From Gorsachius magnificus (taxonomy: Eukaryota; Chordata; Aves; Pelecaniformes; Ardeidae), in contig CM067109.1 in assembly GCA_034008185.1 (NCBI GenBank), positions 31,466,885-31,530,884 on the forward strand: DNA of 64,000 nucleotides, given 5' to 3'. This document shows positions 32,680 through 44,378 of the stretch, piece after piece (the first letter of the stretch is position 1; each line of letters opens with the position of its first letter). The position numbers and the translations under genes are program-made. The notes under the pieces are model-generated. The model was given only the letters and a program-made list of their open reading frames with translations, did no database searches and was not told the origin of the DNA.

Positions 32680-33540
32680 TCATAGAATCATAGAATCATA
32701 GAATGTTTTGGGTTGGAAGGGACCCCTAGAGGTCATCTAGTCCAACCCCCCTGCAGTGAGCAGGGACACTGCTAACTAGATCAGGTTGCTCAGAGCCCCA
32801 TCCAGCCTGGCCTTGAATGTTCCCAGGGATGGGGCCTCCACCACCTCTCTGGGCAACCCCTTCCAGTGTTTCACCACCCTCGTTGTAAAGAATTTCCTCC
32901 TTATATCCAGTCTAAATCTACCCTGTTTTAGTTTAAAACCATTACCCCTTGTCCTGTCACAGCTGGCCCTACTAAAAAGATTATCCCCATCTTTCCTATA
33001 GGCCCCCTTTAGGTACTGAAAGGCCGCAATCAGGTCTCCCCGCAGCCTTCTCTTCTCCAGGCTGAACAACCCCAACTCCCTCAGCCTGTCCTCATAAGAG
33101 AGGTGCTCCAGCCCTCGGATCATTTTAGCAGCTCTTCTCTGGACTCACTCCAACAGTTCCATGTCCTTCTTGTGCTGAGGGCTCCAGAGCTGGATGCAGT
33201 ACTCCAGGTGAGGTCTCACCAGAGCGGAGTAGAGGGGCAGAATCACCTCCCTCGACCTGCTGGCCACGCTTCTCCTGATGCAGCCCAGAGTACAGTTGGC
33301 CTTCTGGGCCGCCAGCGCACATTGCCGGCTCATGTCCAGCTTTTCATCCACCAGCACGCCCAAGTCCCTCTCGGCAGGGCTGCTCTCCACCCTTTCTTCC
33401 CCCAGCCTGTACTGATACTGGGGGTTACCCCGACCCAGGTGCAGGACCTTGCACTTGGCCTTGTTGAACCTCATGAGGTTCACACAGGCCCACCTCTCCA
33501 GCCTGTCCAGGTCTCTCTGGATGACATTCCATCCTTTTGG
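32680..33540 (-). mobile_element. CR1 LINE, 0.86-kb 3' fragment
   Basis: The left end has three copies of the octamer-type tail (tcatagaatcatagaatcatagaat) followed by 'ttgggttggaagggaccc' and 'gtcatctagtccaaccccc'. The coding part reads minus. 5'-truncated near 33540. The subfamily differs from the copies at 20.1 and 30.1 kb in the 3' end and C-terminus. Confidence 0.93.
32776..33483 (-). pseudogene. CR1 ORF2 C-terminal remnant with one internal stop
   Basis: Two frames in register (33483-33145 and 33123-32776) give [17 protein letters not shown].., [42 protein letters not shown], then after a TGA near 33146 the [21 protein letters not shown] region and the C-terminal block. Otherwise frame-intact, so moderately young. 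Confidence 0.88.
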
Positions 33541-34574
33541 TATTGCTGTATTTATTTTTATTTATTAATGATCTTGCTCATTAGAGCACTGATCCACCAA
33601 GAGCAGCTCCCCTCTCAGTGCCAGGTACCCAGCAGGGTGCTGCTGGGGGTTGTTGCAGGCTGGGGGTTAGAGCTGGTCTGCATAACCCCCCCAACACACC
33701 TGGGATGGGGACATGCTCAGGTGCCTCATCAGCTGTATTTGGTAAGGTCCTTTTGAAATGTACTCATGGGATTTATGGGGTAAAAGCTTTCAGTGTTGAG
33801 AGGCATAGCATAAGGCATTTTGTTTCCTTCAGGGGCAAAAAAGGATTTTCCTCCAGTTTTCTATGCTTTTGTGCCTCTTTGCTATTAGGTGCTCATGGAA
33901 AAATGAATATAACTTAGTGTGTAGTAAAACTATTATTTGCTTGTTTGTAATTTGTAAATAAAGTTAAACATTTTGAATGGGGAGGAGAGAGTCTATGGAG
34001 GGATGCTTGTTTCTTGAAAGATGTTTTGGAGTGTGTGTACCAATGGTAGTGAAGGAGGTATAACATGGTAAACATAAAAATGAATGTTGCTTGGCCTTGA
34101 GAAATAGCCTCATGTACCAAGTGCTATGTTTCTGGCTTATTATTTGTCTTGCAAGAGCAGAGCAGGGGAGGGAAGTGTTCTGCAGGCGACGAAAGTGGAA
34201 ATAGTGTTAAAAATATGTGGAATACTTTTTTCCTCGCTCTCTGGAGACAGTGAAGCAGTTGACCACAAGGCTGGAGCAGTTCTTGCAGGGCTGAGGAGGC
34301 GGCCCTGGACTCTGGGAGCTGCCTGCAGTGTTAGTCTTGTACAAGTGAATCATTCACCCAAAGTTAGGGGCAACGCAATATCATGGTTGTCTTATGCTGA
34401 CTTAAATGAAGGTAACTGCCTGATTTCAGAGCAACAAGAGTAAACCTCAACATTGCTCACTGAAGCTCCCACAAGCTCCCAGGCTTCCTACACAAATAAA
34501 AGCGTTTACTGAGCAGCCTCTTGTACTGAGGCCTCCAACAACAGCAAGCCCCAGGAAACTTCTGGGAAATTATT
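33541..34574. other. Intergenic spacer between two CR1 copies
   Basis: About 1 kb with no gene or repeat I can name. The frame at 34126-34443 (+) has no recognisable domain. Confidence 0.55.
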
Positions 34575-37500
34575 TCATAGAATTATAGAATCACAGAATT
34601 ATTTCAGTTGGAAGGGACCTTTAAAGGTCTTCTAGTCCACCTCCCCTGCAATGACCAGGGACATCTTCAACTATATCAGGTTGCTCAGAGCCCCATCCAG
34701 CATGACCTTGAAAGTTTCCAGGGATGGGGCATCTACCACCTCTTTAGGTAACCTCTTCCAGTGTTTCACCACCCTCATTGTAAAACATTCCTTCCTTATA
34801 CCTACTCTGAACCTGCCCTCCTTCAGTTTAAAATCATTAACCCTTGTCCTATTGCTATGGGCCCTGCTAAAAAGTTTGTCCCCATCTTTCTTATAAGCCC
34901 CCTTTAACTATTAAAAGACCACAGTAAGGTCTCCCTGGAGCCTTCTCTTCTCCAGGCTAAACAACCCCAACTGTCTCAACCTTTCTTCACAGCAGAGGTG
35001 CTCCAGCCCTCTGATCATTTCTGTGGCCCTCCTCTGGACCTGCTCCAAAAGGTCCATGTCTTTCTTATACTGAGGACCTCATAACTGAACACAGTACTCC
35101 AGGTGGGGTCTCACAAGAGCAGAGTAGAGGGGCAGAATCACCTCCCTCAACCTGCTGGCTATGGTTTTGATGCAGCCCAGGATACGGTTGGCCTTCTGGG
35201 CTGTGAGCTTACATTGACAGCTTATACCCACCAGTACCTCCAAGTCCTTCTCCACAGGGCTGCTCTCAATCCCTTAATCTCCTAGCCTGTATTGATACTG
35301 GGGGTTGCCCTGGCCTTGCACTTGGCCTTGTTGAACTTCATGAGGTTCACTTGGACCCACTTCTCAAGCTTGTACAGGTCCCACTGAATGGCATCTGATC
35401 CCTCAGGTGTGTCACTCAGTTTGGTGTCATCTGCAAATTTGCTGAGGGTGCACTCAATCCCACTGTCTATGTTGCTGATGAAGGTATTAAACAATACTGG
35501 TCCCAATATGGACCCCTGAGGGACACCTCTTGTCACTGTTCTTCATCTGGACATTGAGCCATTGACCATTACTCATCCAGCCGATTCCTTATCCACTGAA
35601 CAGTCAGTCTATCAAATCTGTATCTCTCCAATTTAGAAAGAAGGTTGTTGTGGGGAACTGTGTCAAAGGCCTTACAGAATTCCAGATAGATGACATTCAT
35701 AACTCTTCCCTTGTCCACTGATGTAGTCATCATAAAAGGCCTCTAGGTTGGTGAGGCAGGACTTGCCCCTGGTGAAGCCATGCTGGGTCTTCTTGAATAA
35801 CTTCCCTGTCCTCCATGTGCCTTAACATATCTTCTAGGAGGATCTGTTCAGTGATCTTCCCAGGCACAGAGGTGAGGCTGACAGGTTGGTAGCTCCCAGG
35901 GTTCTCCTTTCAACCCTTTTTGACAAAGGGTGCAATGTTTCCCTTTCACTTTTTCTAGTCACTGGGGACTTCACCTGACTGCTATGTCTTTTCAAATATC
36001 ATGGAGAGTGGCTTGGCAACTTCATCAACCAATTCCCTCAGGACTCTGGGATGCATCTCATCAGGTCCCCCAGACCTGACTTATGTATGTTCAAGTTCCT
36101 CAGGTGGTCTCAAACCTGGTTTTCTCTCACAGTGGAAGGTTCTTCACTCTCCCAGTCCCTGCCTTGAGGTCCATCCACGTAAGAGGTGTGGGAAAAGAGA
36201 TTGCTAGCAAAGACTGAGACAAAAAAGCTGTTAAGTACCTCAGCCTTCTCTTCATCTGTTGTTACCAGTTTGCCAGCTGTGTTCATCAGGACAAGGTATG
36301 CTTTCTTTGACCTCCCTTTTCTGGCTGATGTACCTGTAGAAGTCCTTATTATTCTTTGCATCCCTTGCCAAGTACAGCTCCTTGGCCTTCCTGACGCCAT
36401 CCCTACACAACTGGGCAACGTCCCTATACTCTTCCCAGGATACCTGTCCCTGCTTTTACTGCCTGTGTATTTCCTTCTTGCCCTTTAGTTTGACCAGCTG
36501 GTCTTGAGTCATCCATGCTGGTCTCTTGCCTTCCTTTCCTAATTTCTTGCACATGGGGATTGAGAGATATTGTGCTCTATGGAAAGTGTCCTTAAAGGTC
36601 TTCCAGCTCTGTTCTGCTCCCTTGTCCCTGAGGGCAGTTTCCTTGGGGGTCCCATTGACTAATTCCTTGAATAGATGGAATTTTTTTTTCCTAAAATTCA
36701 GGCTCCTGACTTTACTCCTTGCCTGTCCCATATCCCTCAGGACTGCAAACTCCACCAGGGCATGATCACTGCAACACAGGTTGCCTCCAAACTTGTCTCT
36801 GATTAGCTTACTTACGTTGGTGACCAACAGGTCCAGTAACCCCTGGTAGGGGGGTTACCCAGCATCCCCTCTGGTAGGGCTGTCTATCACCTGGCCTAAG
36901 AAATTAGCCAGGAATCTTCTGGATTGCTTATAGCTTTTCCATCAGATGTTGGGGTGGTTGAAGTCTCCCAGCAGATGAGAGCCTGCGAGCATGATGCCTC
37001 TTGTAGCTGGAGTAAGAAGGTTTCGTAAAAAGGCTCCTCTTGATTAGGCAGCCTGTAGTAAACTCCAACCACAAGGTTCCCTTTGTTGGCTCAGTCTCTA
37101 ATTCTTACCCATAAGCTTTCAACCTGCTCATGTCTATGCTTCAGAGACAGCTCTTTACAATCCATCAATTTCTTGACATAGAGAGCAACCCTTCTACCCT
37201 TCCTTCCTCACCTGTCCCTTCTGAACAACTTGTAGCCACCAATAGCAGTGCTCCAGTCATGGGATTCATCCCACCAAGTTTCAGTAATGACAACATGGTC
37301 ATAACTTTCTAGCAGCATGGTGGCTTCCAACTCCTCCTATTTGTTGCCCATGCTCTGTGCATTGGTGTAGAGTCACTTCAGCTGGGCTGTTGGCTGTGTC
37401 CTGTTGCCGCAGGAGCCCTTGGCTCCTCTCCATAAGCCTTCAAATGTGCTCCAGTGTGTGCAGCATGTCACAGAGCAACAGGCTGAGGGCCCTTGCTACC

Positions 37501-37745
37501 ACCCTCTAACCTTGGCATGTTGTCCCATGGCTTGTCACGAGGTGAGCTTGATGTTATCTCTTTCCTCCTTCAAGTCTACTTTAAAGCTTTGTCAATTAGC
37601 CCTGATAGCTCATGAGCAAAGACCCTCTTCCCACTTTGAGAAAGAGGAATACCATTTGATGCCAGCAGGCCTGGTGCTGTGTAGACCATCCCATTATTGC
37701 AAAACCCAAAACTCTGATGGTGACAGAGCCCTTGATTTCATCCGT
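34575..37745 (-). mobile_element. CR1 LINE, about 3.2 kb, longest copy in the window
   Basis: The 3' tail is at the left ('tcatagaattatagaatcacagaat'). Reading minus from the right: a 5' region before ORF2 (about 37420-37740), the endonuclease domain with DFNHPNI (36945-36965) and SDH (36762-36770), the linker (36827-36456 and 36418-36110), reverse transcriptase with [11 protein letters not shown] and FADDTKL (35418-35437), and the C-terminus to 34577. Many stops and indels make it an old copy. Its 5' side is cut by the inverted LTR at 37748. Confidence 0.9.
34650..37400 (-). pseudogene. CR1 ORF2 remnant: endonuclease, reverse transcriptase and C-terminus, heavily mutated
   Basis: Recognisable minus-strand pieces: APE-type endonuclease (DFNHPNI followed at once by a TGA; CCSDHALVEF in 36827-36456), linker ([26 protein letters not shown] in 36418-36110, in two frames with its neighbours), the reverse-transcriptase catalytic block in 35536-35282, and the C-terminal region from about 35270 to 34650 broken by several indels. 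Not translatable as one protein. Confidence 0.85.
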
Positions 37746-37747
37746 AT

Positions 37748-38255
37748 TGTGGTTTAACCAGGCAGGCAGCTGCACACCACGCAGCCACTCGCTCACTCCC
37801 CTGTTCTCTCAGTGGGATGGGGGAGAGAATCGGGAAAAAGAGGTAAAACTTGTGGGTTGAGTTAAAGACAGTTTAATAAAACAGTAGAGAAAAAAAAGTA
37901 ATAATATTAATAATAATAGAATATACAGAATATGCAAAACAAGTGATGCTCAATGCAATTGCTCGCCACCCACTGACCGATGCCCAGCCTGTCCAAAGCA
38001 GTAATCACTCTCCCTGCCCCAGTTAACTGCTCCTGAGCATGATGTTATATGGTATGGAATAGCTAGGAAATTTCCTAGCCTGGTACAGCCCTCAGATTAT
38101 TACCCATTATTGCTCTTCTATGTAGGTGACGCATAGTCCAAGGGCAATCAAAAGAAACTTCAGAGCCTCGGGACAGTTGGTAAGGGAATCTGGAGCACAG
38201 GTAATTTTTAGGTCTATCCTTCCTGTTGTGGGAAGTGATATTGGAAGAAACAGAC
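37748..38255 (-). mobile_element. LTR fragment in inverted orientation
   Basis: TGTGGTTTAACC at 37748 is the LTR 3' terminus read backwards. Then follow the reverse complements of 'ccgattctctcccccatccc', 'ttaaactgtctttaactcaaccc', the ATT-rich stretch and 'caggctgggcatcggtcagtggg' to about 37995. U3-like sequence, with a decayed TATA region, runs to about 38110. Beyond that the match to the family as I remember it fades, and the 5' TG end is not visible before the next LTR begins. Confidence 0.75.
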
Positions 38256-38496
38256 TGTCCTGGTTTTGGCTGGGATAGAGTTAATTTTCTTCCCAGGAGC
38301 TGCCATAGTGCTGTGTTTTGGATTTAGTACGAGAAGAATGTTGATGACACCCTGATGTTCTAGCTGTTGCTAAGCAGTGCTGACACCAGTCAAGGACTTT
38401 TCAGCTTCCCCTGCTCTGCCAGGTGCACAAAAAGCCAGGAGGGGGCACAGCCAGGACAGCTGACCCCAACTGGCCAAAGGGCTGTTCCAGACATTA

Positions 38497-38519
38497 TGAC
38501 GTCCTGCTCAGTATATAAA
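38497..38519 (+). promoter_or_regulatory. LTR core promoter: CRE-like site and TATA box
   Basis: TGACGTC at 38497-38503 followed by TATATAAA at 38512-38519, at the expected U3 position of this LTR. Both motifs are intact here, whereas the inverted fragment next to it has lost them. Activity is unknown. Confidence 0.55.
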
Positions 38520-38665
38520 CTGAGGGGAGCTGGCTGGGGAGCAGTGATTGCTGCTTAGGGACGGGCTGGGCATCGGTCAGCAGGTGGTGAGTGGTTTCAT
38601 CACTTCTTTTTCCTGGGTTTTGTTCCTCTTTTTTGTTTTCCTTTTTACTACAATTATTATTTTTT

Positions 38666-38738
38666 TGTTGTTGTTGTTGTTATTACTATTGTTATTATTA
38701 TTATTTACTACTACTACTACTACTATTTTATTTTATTT
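38666..38738. repeat. Trinucleotide repeats (TTG)n, (TTA)n, (CTA)n in the LTR
   Basis: Adjacent short arrays of TTG, TTA and CTA units. ATT-type runs also occur at this place in the other two copies of this LTR in the window (16.1 and 37.9 kb). Confidence 0.9.
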
Positions 38739-41507
38739 AAATTACTAAACTGTTTTTATCTCAACCCATGAGTTTTCTTACTTTTGCCCTTCCAATTCTC
38801 TCCCCACACCACCAGGAGGGGAGAGTGAATGAGCAGCTGTGTGATGCTCAGTTGCTGGCTGGGGTTAAACTATGACACCATACCTGAAAACAGTGGCAAA
38901 TGGCATCATCCAGCATGGGAGGACTTCTCCCTGTTGTGGTTGTCACTGCTCTGACCTCAACTCTCAGTACAGCGTCTCACCAGCTTATTAGCCGAAAATT
39001 GTTAGCAGAGAAGGTCTCATAAGGCACGTTACAGCACAAACCACCCAGAAACTTAAAAAAGGCTTTGAAAAATATTAGTGGGACACAAATAAAGTCTTGT
39101 CATCGGTCCCTTCCTCAACACATACACACACACACGTATAAACACATCCTGTATTGAAATGACAAAATGATGCTTTTCCTTCTTTAAGATGAAATACAGT
39201 TCAAGTGACTTGCTGCATTAGGCAGTTTCAGATTGTTAAATAACTATAAAGTACTCTGCTTTTAAAACCAAAACAAATCTAGGAACCTCTGCTTTTTTTT
39301 TTTTCTTCCTTTTTTTTCCATTATGTTTTCTTAACAGGTGCTGGAAAATAAATTCTTTTCTGCTTTCAACACTGAAGTTGCTGCTTGATGCTACTGTCTG
39401 GCAATAATTTAACTTAAAAAAAAATTTTTAATTCCAGACTTTAACATGTGATTTAATTTCAAGGACAGAAAGAGTGGTTACTATTAGGAAAAAAAAAAGC
39501 CCAATCCTATTTTAATTAAAAAGATGCTGTGTTTGTGCTGGAAATTACTTCAACAGTTTGAATTAAATATGGAATTAATTTCTTTAATGAAACTTTAAAA
39601 CCATATGTATTATTAATGTGAATACCTAAAAAAGGAGGAAAAGAATATTATTTTTGTTCTAAAACTTTGTTGAGGACTGAAATGTGTTTTGTTTCCCATA
39701 TTACTTATGGCTGTTTTCAGCACGTAACTCACTGGTGCTGTAACATGAGGTCTACAAAAAAGCTTCCTCTTAATCTCATGCTACCAACCAGCTGGGAATT
39801 TCTACTTATTTTCTTTTTAAACTTTATCTTGCAGAGGACATTAGCTCTTGTCATTGTTTTTTTCTTCTCAAGGAGACCCTTTGGCAAAATATCAGGCATA
39901 ACATCTGAGGTTTTGAGACACTGTTTTCTTATGTACAAAAGCTAGCAAGCTGCATGGTCTGGAGATGGTTTAGTGGCAAGTGCTGCAGAGGCAGCTCCTC
40001 TGGGCCTCTGAGGAGTGCTCAGGAGTGACAGCTCTTTTGCCTCCTAAATCAAACTCCTTAGCAGCCACTGCAGTTCATGTTTTCCCCACATGAGAGTCTT
40101 CAGCCTGAAGTTGCTCCATGCAATGACATGAACTGTCAGACAAACCTGGACTCTGACCCAGATGGTGTCTCTGTCCCTGCAGTAGTGAATCCAGACTGTG
40201 TCACCTCATCTCTTTTCTTGTCTGCCTACTTGATTGCTCTTGCCAATAATGTCCCTCAGCCCTGGCTGTCTGGCAGCTCTCACTACTCCACTGGACACCT
40301 GCAAATTCCAGAGAAGCATTCCCTGTGCAGGAGGGAGTGAGGGAGAAATCTGTGCTGCATGTACAACAGGTCCAGCACAGCATGGGAAGCATTAAATTTC
40401 TTAACATGAACTTGAAAACTACAGGTAGTTACATCCTTACTTATCAGTTGCAAACCCTGATAAAAAAGCTCACATGCTTTTGTTTTATCAGTGATTAGCA
40501 CACTGTGGAAAGGTCAGTGGGATACAGTAATCCATTAGCAAAGCACATTTCTGAGCTATTTTCATTCCAGTTTTAAACAGAGGAGAACCGAATCATGGGA
40601 GAAATTATTTCCACAAACCCATAAACTGAATTGTGACAGAATAAGAATTAAAATGTCCTGGTCTTCATCCTCTCAAGCGTTGCTGCTGCCTTTCATCTGC
40701 ATCTTTTCCTCTTTCCACGCTGCTGCAGATTTCCTTGGCTTTGTATTTCTTGCTGTTGTGGAGTTTTGTGTCCCAAAGGTGCAAACCTGTGCTTTGTCCC
40801 TTCACTTATTACCTCTCCTTCCTCCAGGTCCCTCATCTCCCACCTTGGATCAATTGACTCATTCCCTTTTCCAGAGTTTAGCACAATCAGAACTAATTAT
40901 TATCGTATATCCCTATATATTTTGGGATGAAATTGTGACTTATTAGTAATGGCACATCTGAACTGACAGTGAAAACCAAAACACTTGACAAGCTGAAGCA
41001 AGGTGATTCACTTTTAAATGGATCTCCATTTCATGCTCTCCAGACTGTTGAGGCCACCAGGGAGATCATATTTTTATTACATTTCCTTTACCAAGCTGGA
41101 GGTACTATTGTTCAAATGCTTTTGGCCTGCTTTGTGGTGCTTTTTTTTTCTTTTTTTTAAAAATTATTTTTCAAAAGCAAAAAACCAGTGATATCACTTA
41201 AAGGATAATCTGGATCTCTTGACGGGGTATTGAAAAGGTTCTCATCTGAAATGCTGGCTTTTACACTGCTTACATATGACACCCCATCCTCTCTAATGCT
41301 TTCTGGTAATGGCATTCCTAGGTGGCACAAAATAAACCTGCAATCCCAGAAGCATGTTATCTAAAGACTTTTAATTTCAAAACAGTGCATTTTTTGAAAT
41401 ATTGAGAGCTAGTGTAACGCTTCTTGTGTTTAAAACTTGTGTGAAACTGATCAGCCTCTGTATAGCTTCCACTAATGTAGAAGCCACCTGCTACAATGAT
41501 AGCACCC

Positions 41508-41531
41508 TTTTTTTTTTTGGGGGGGGGGGGG
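41508..41531. repeat. T11-G13 homopolymer junction
   Basis: Eleven T followed directly by thirteen G. Confidence 0.85.
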
Positions 41532-44349
41532 TAAGGTAATCATGCTGACATTGATGCAGCAACTTAACATGGGAATTTGTGCGGCTTCTTAATTATTATT
41601 TGGTTTTGTATGAGGAATGGAAACAGAAGCTTGCCCTTGCATATGTAACAAACATGATTGAATCCTACCATACAATGAACAATCCTGCTATCTTTGTCTA
41701 ACTTCTTCTCCACCCCACCCCAAAACAAAGCCTTCACCAAAGTGTCCCAAACTTAGGTGACAAATGTTATTGCCTTCTACTATGTTGCAGTAGAAGCTTT
41801 TCTTTTAATCTATTTACTGGCACACTTACTGCATAGGTTTAAGCCCTGCTAAGTGCAGACATGTTCACTGATTCAAGGTGTACTTCAGCTGGACCTGTAA
41901 GAAACTATAGGTTTATTTTTTTGCCTAAAGAGGTTGTTTTCCACAGCAAAATAATAATCTCCTCATACAGCAGAACTTTTGTTTTCCCCAGCATTCCAGT
42001 CAGCATCAAAACTTTATCAAAAAGTTCATTGATTGAAGTTAAACTGCACCCAAGTAGCTGTGATGCTGTCAGTCATTGCAGGCTGCCTAGGGGTGATGTT
42101 TAGCATAGAAATTCTTCTTTACAGCCTCCCCGTGTAGTGATCTCCAGCAGACTACCCGCTTGCTCTGACTAATGATGAAGATAAGTCGACAAAAGCAATT
42201 TTTAAGAGGAAAGAAAATGAGCAATTGAGTTATTTGATGCAGCAAGTCCCTAAACTGATGTAGCAAACCCTAGGCTACAAATAGTACCTGAAATCCTAAT
42301 TCAACACTTCAGACATGTGTCATTGGATGATGTAAATGCAGCAAAGAGGCTGTTTTACTGTTCCTTTACAATCTAGGATCAATGGAAAAGAAAAGCAGAA
42401 GGCATCCATCACAGTCAGAGAAACTGGTAATACTTTATGAGGAGGAGGAAACATTGTTCAGGAAGATTTCTGTAAACATCCTGTGCAGCACAGCTGTCGT
42501 GTCTGGATCAAATAACGGTATAAAGACACAATGCGAAAGAACATCTGTATGCACTGACTTGATCTTGCCCTCAGGCAAATGGGCACTTATGTGTCTCCTG
42601 TCTTAGCCATGCCTCCTAAATATGCAACTACAGCTTTTAAAACAGAATATTGACCTCTGACAGGTAAATCATGGTGCCCTTGCTTAATGGCTTTGTCCTG
42701 CTGTAACAGTAGTAGTGCTGATGAGGTGAGGGCGAGGGACAGCAAAGATGTAGGACAGCAAAGACGTAGCACAGCACAGATTCATAGAAATAGACAGTGC
42801 TACGTGTTCTGCAAGGTACGGCTCTACTTTAAAGAGGTACCGTGGACATGGAAAAGGTAGTATCACAATATTAAGCAGAAATGATATTTATTATTGGACA
42901 AAGTTAGGAGGCTGTGCTTCTGGACATGCACTGTACCTCTTCCAGCCTTCTTACCTTCCCTGGTTCCTCTTGATTTAGTGCTTTGCTGCACCCAAACCAG
43001 GAACCACTTTTCCCAGGTAAACCAGTGGGATACTACGCTTTCTCATCTTCCTTCTTATTTTGCACTTTAAAATCTTGTTCATAAATCCTCCATAGGATTG
43101 CTCATTGAGTTGCAGAGCTATAATTTAAGCTGGTTGTAAATATAGTTGGAATGCCTCTTCTTACACAGGAAACAATCAGCATAGAAATTCATTTTTATTC
43201 AGAACTTGTGCTGCAGTTGGGAAGACATGTGCCCTTTGATTAATTCTGTAAGACAGGCAATGATTTTGCCCAGAATGCTCCTGTATATTTCTGGGGAAGA
43301 ATTGCTACCTTTGTCTGCCATGTACAGCAGGTATGTCCAGAATAAGGGATGTTTTATTTTTCAGGGAGGGGTGGAGGTTGGTTTTGGAATACTGTGCTAG
43401 TTACAAGGGATTGTACCTCTGGTTGTTTTGTTTTGTTTTCAAGCAAGCAGCATTTTACTTAAGAGATGCTTTTTTTCTCTACTGATCTGTTCTGCCCCTG
43501 GAAGGTGGAAATGTGGAAATGCGTGGCCAGAGAAGAGAAGGTGGAGGATAATTAGCAAGTAGCTTTGTCATCCAGAATGCAAATAACTTGCTGAGCAAAA
43601 TATTTTCATTGCTGATTTCCAAAGTGAGGAGGTGAGAACTGAAATGTTCTGGGTAGCCAGAGTTACCCTCTCCTGAGGATGCTGCAGGAGTAAGGAGAGG
43701 TGAAGTGTGCTCTGAATAAAATGTAGTAGGCTATGGAGAAAAGTCGGGAATCATTCGACAATAGCAGGGGATGTTTTTCCCTGGTTCCAATGCAGAAAAA
43801 AACCCCATCAACTACTTTATTCCTTCTTCAAATAAAACAGACCTTTAGTAGATCAGTTAGATTGTACTTACTGTAACATCAATTTCAAGTTTTTACTTCC
43901 TGGAATTACTTTCTCATGTTCTTACAAGGATCGTCCCAAAGAACTAACCAAGATTGCACAAAATTTATTACAGCCTACTTACATTATGAATTTGACAACT
44001 TTATATATATGCACCTTTCCTTACTTCTTTTCATGTGTGGAATATTATTTTCTTCCTATTTCAATACCTAGCGCTAATGTCCGACTATTCTGGACATCGT
44101 ATGTACGCCTGTAGATGTAGCCTTCTCTATGAGAACTTAGGCAGTGGTGGAGCTAACAAGCTGTTGAGGGTCCCAGGCAGAACACTGAAGTGGGAGAAGT
44201 TAATGTAAAACCAGTGTAATAGCATGCAAGTTGGAAATTATTTTCTGTAACAAGGACAAGCCTACCATTCACTGCTATTTGCCAGGGGTGGAGAACATCT
44301 GAGAGCCCTCTTATGTCACATCTAAAAATTAAGTTCAACTGATCAAGTG

Positions 44350-44378
44350 TGTTTTGTTTTGTTTTGTTTTGTTTTTTT
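44350..44378. repeat. (GTTTT)n microsatellite
   Basis: About five GTTTT units followed by a T run. Confidence 0.9.

Larger units (their letters stand above)
38256..38877 (+). mobile_element. Apparently complete solo LTR of the same family
   Basis: It starts TGTCCTGGTTTTGGCTGGG at 38256 and ends GGTTAAACTATGACA at 38877, the TG...CA termini of retroviral LTRs. Inside are a CRE-like TGACGTC (38497-38503), TATATAAA (38512-38519), trinucleotide runs (38666-38738), and the C/G-rich U5. No internal viral genes follow. There is no matching repeat in the bases directly flanking this LTR alone. Confidence 0.85.

Noticed and set aside
33103..33756. 217-codon + frame
   Set aside because: Antisense shadow of the CR1 at 32680-33540, running into spacer.
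37404..37757. 117-codon + frame
   Set aside because: Antisense to the 5' region of the long CR1 copy, running to the LTR boundary.
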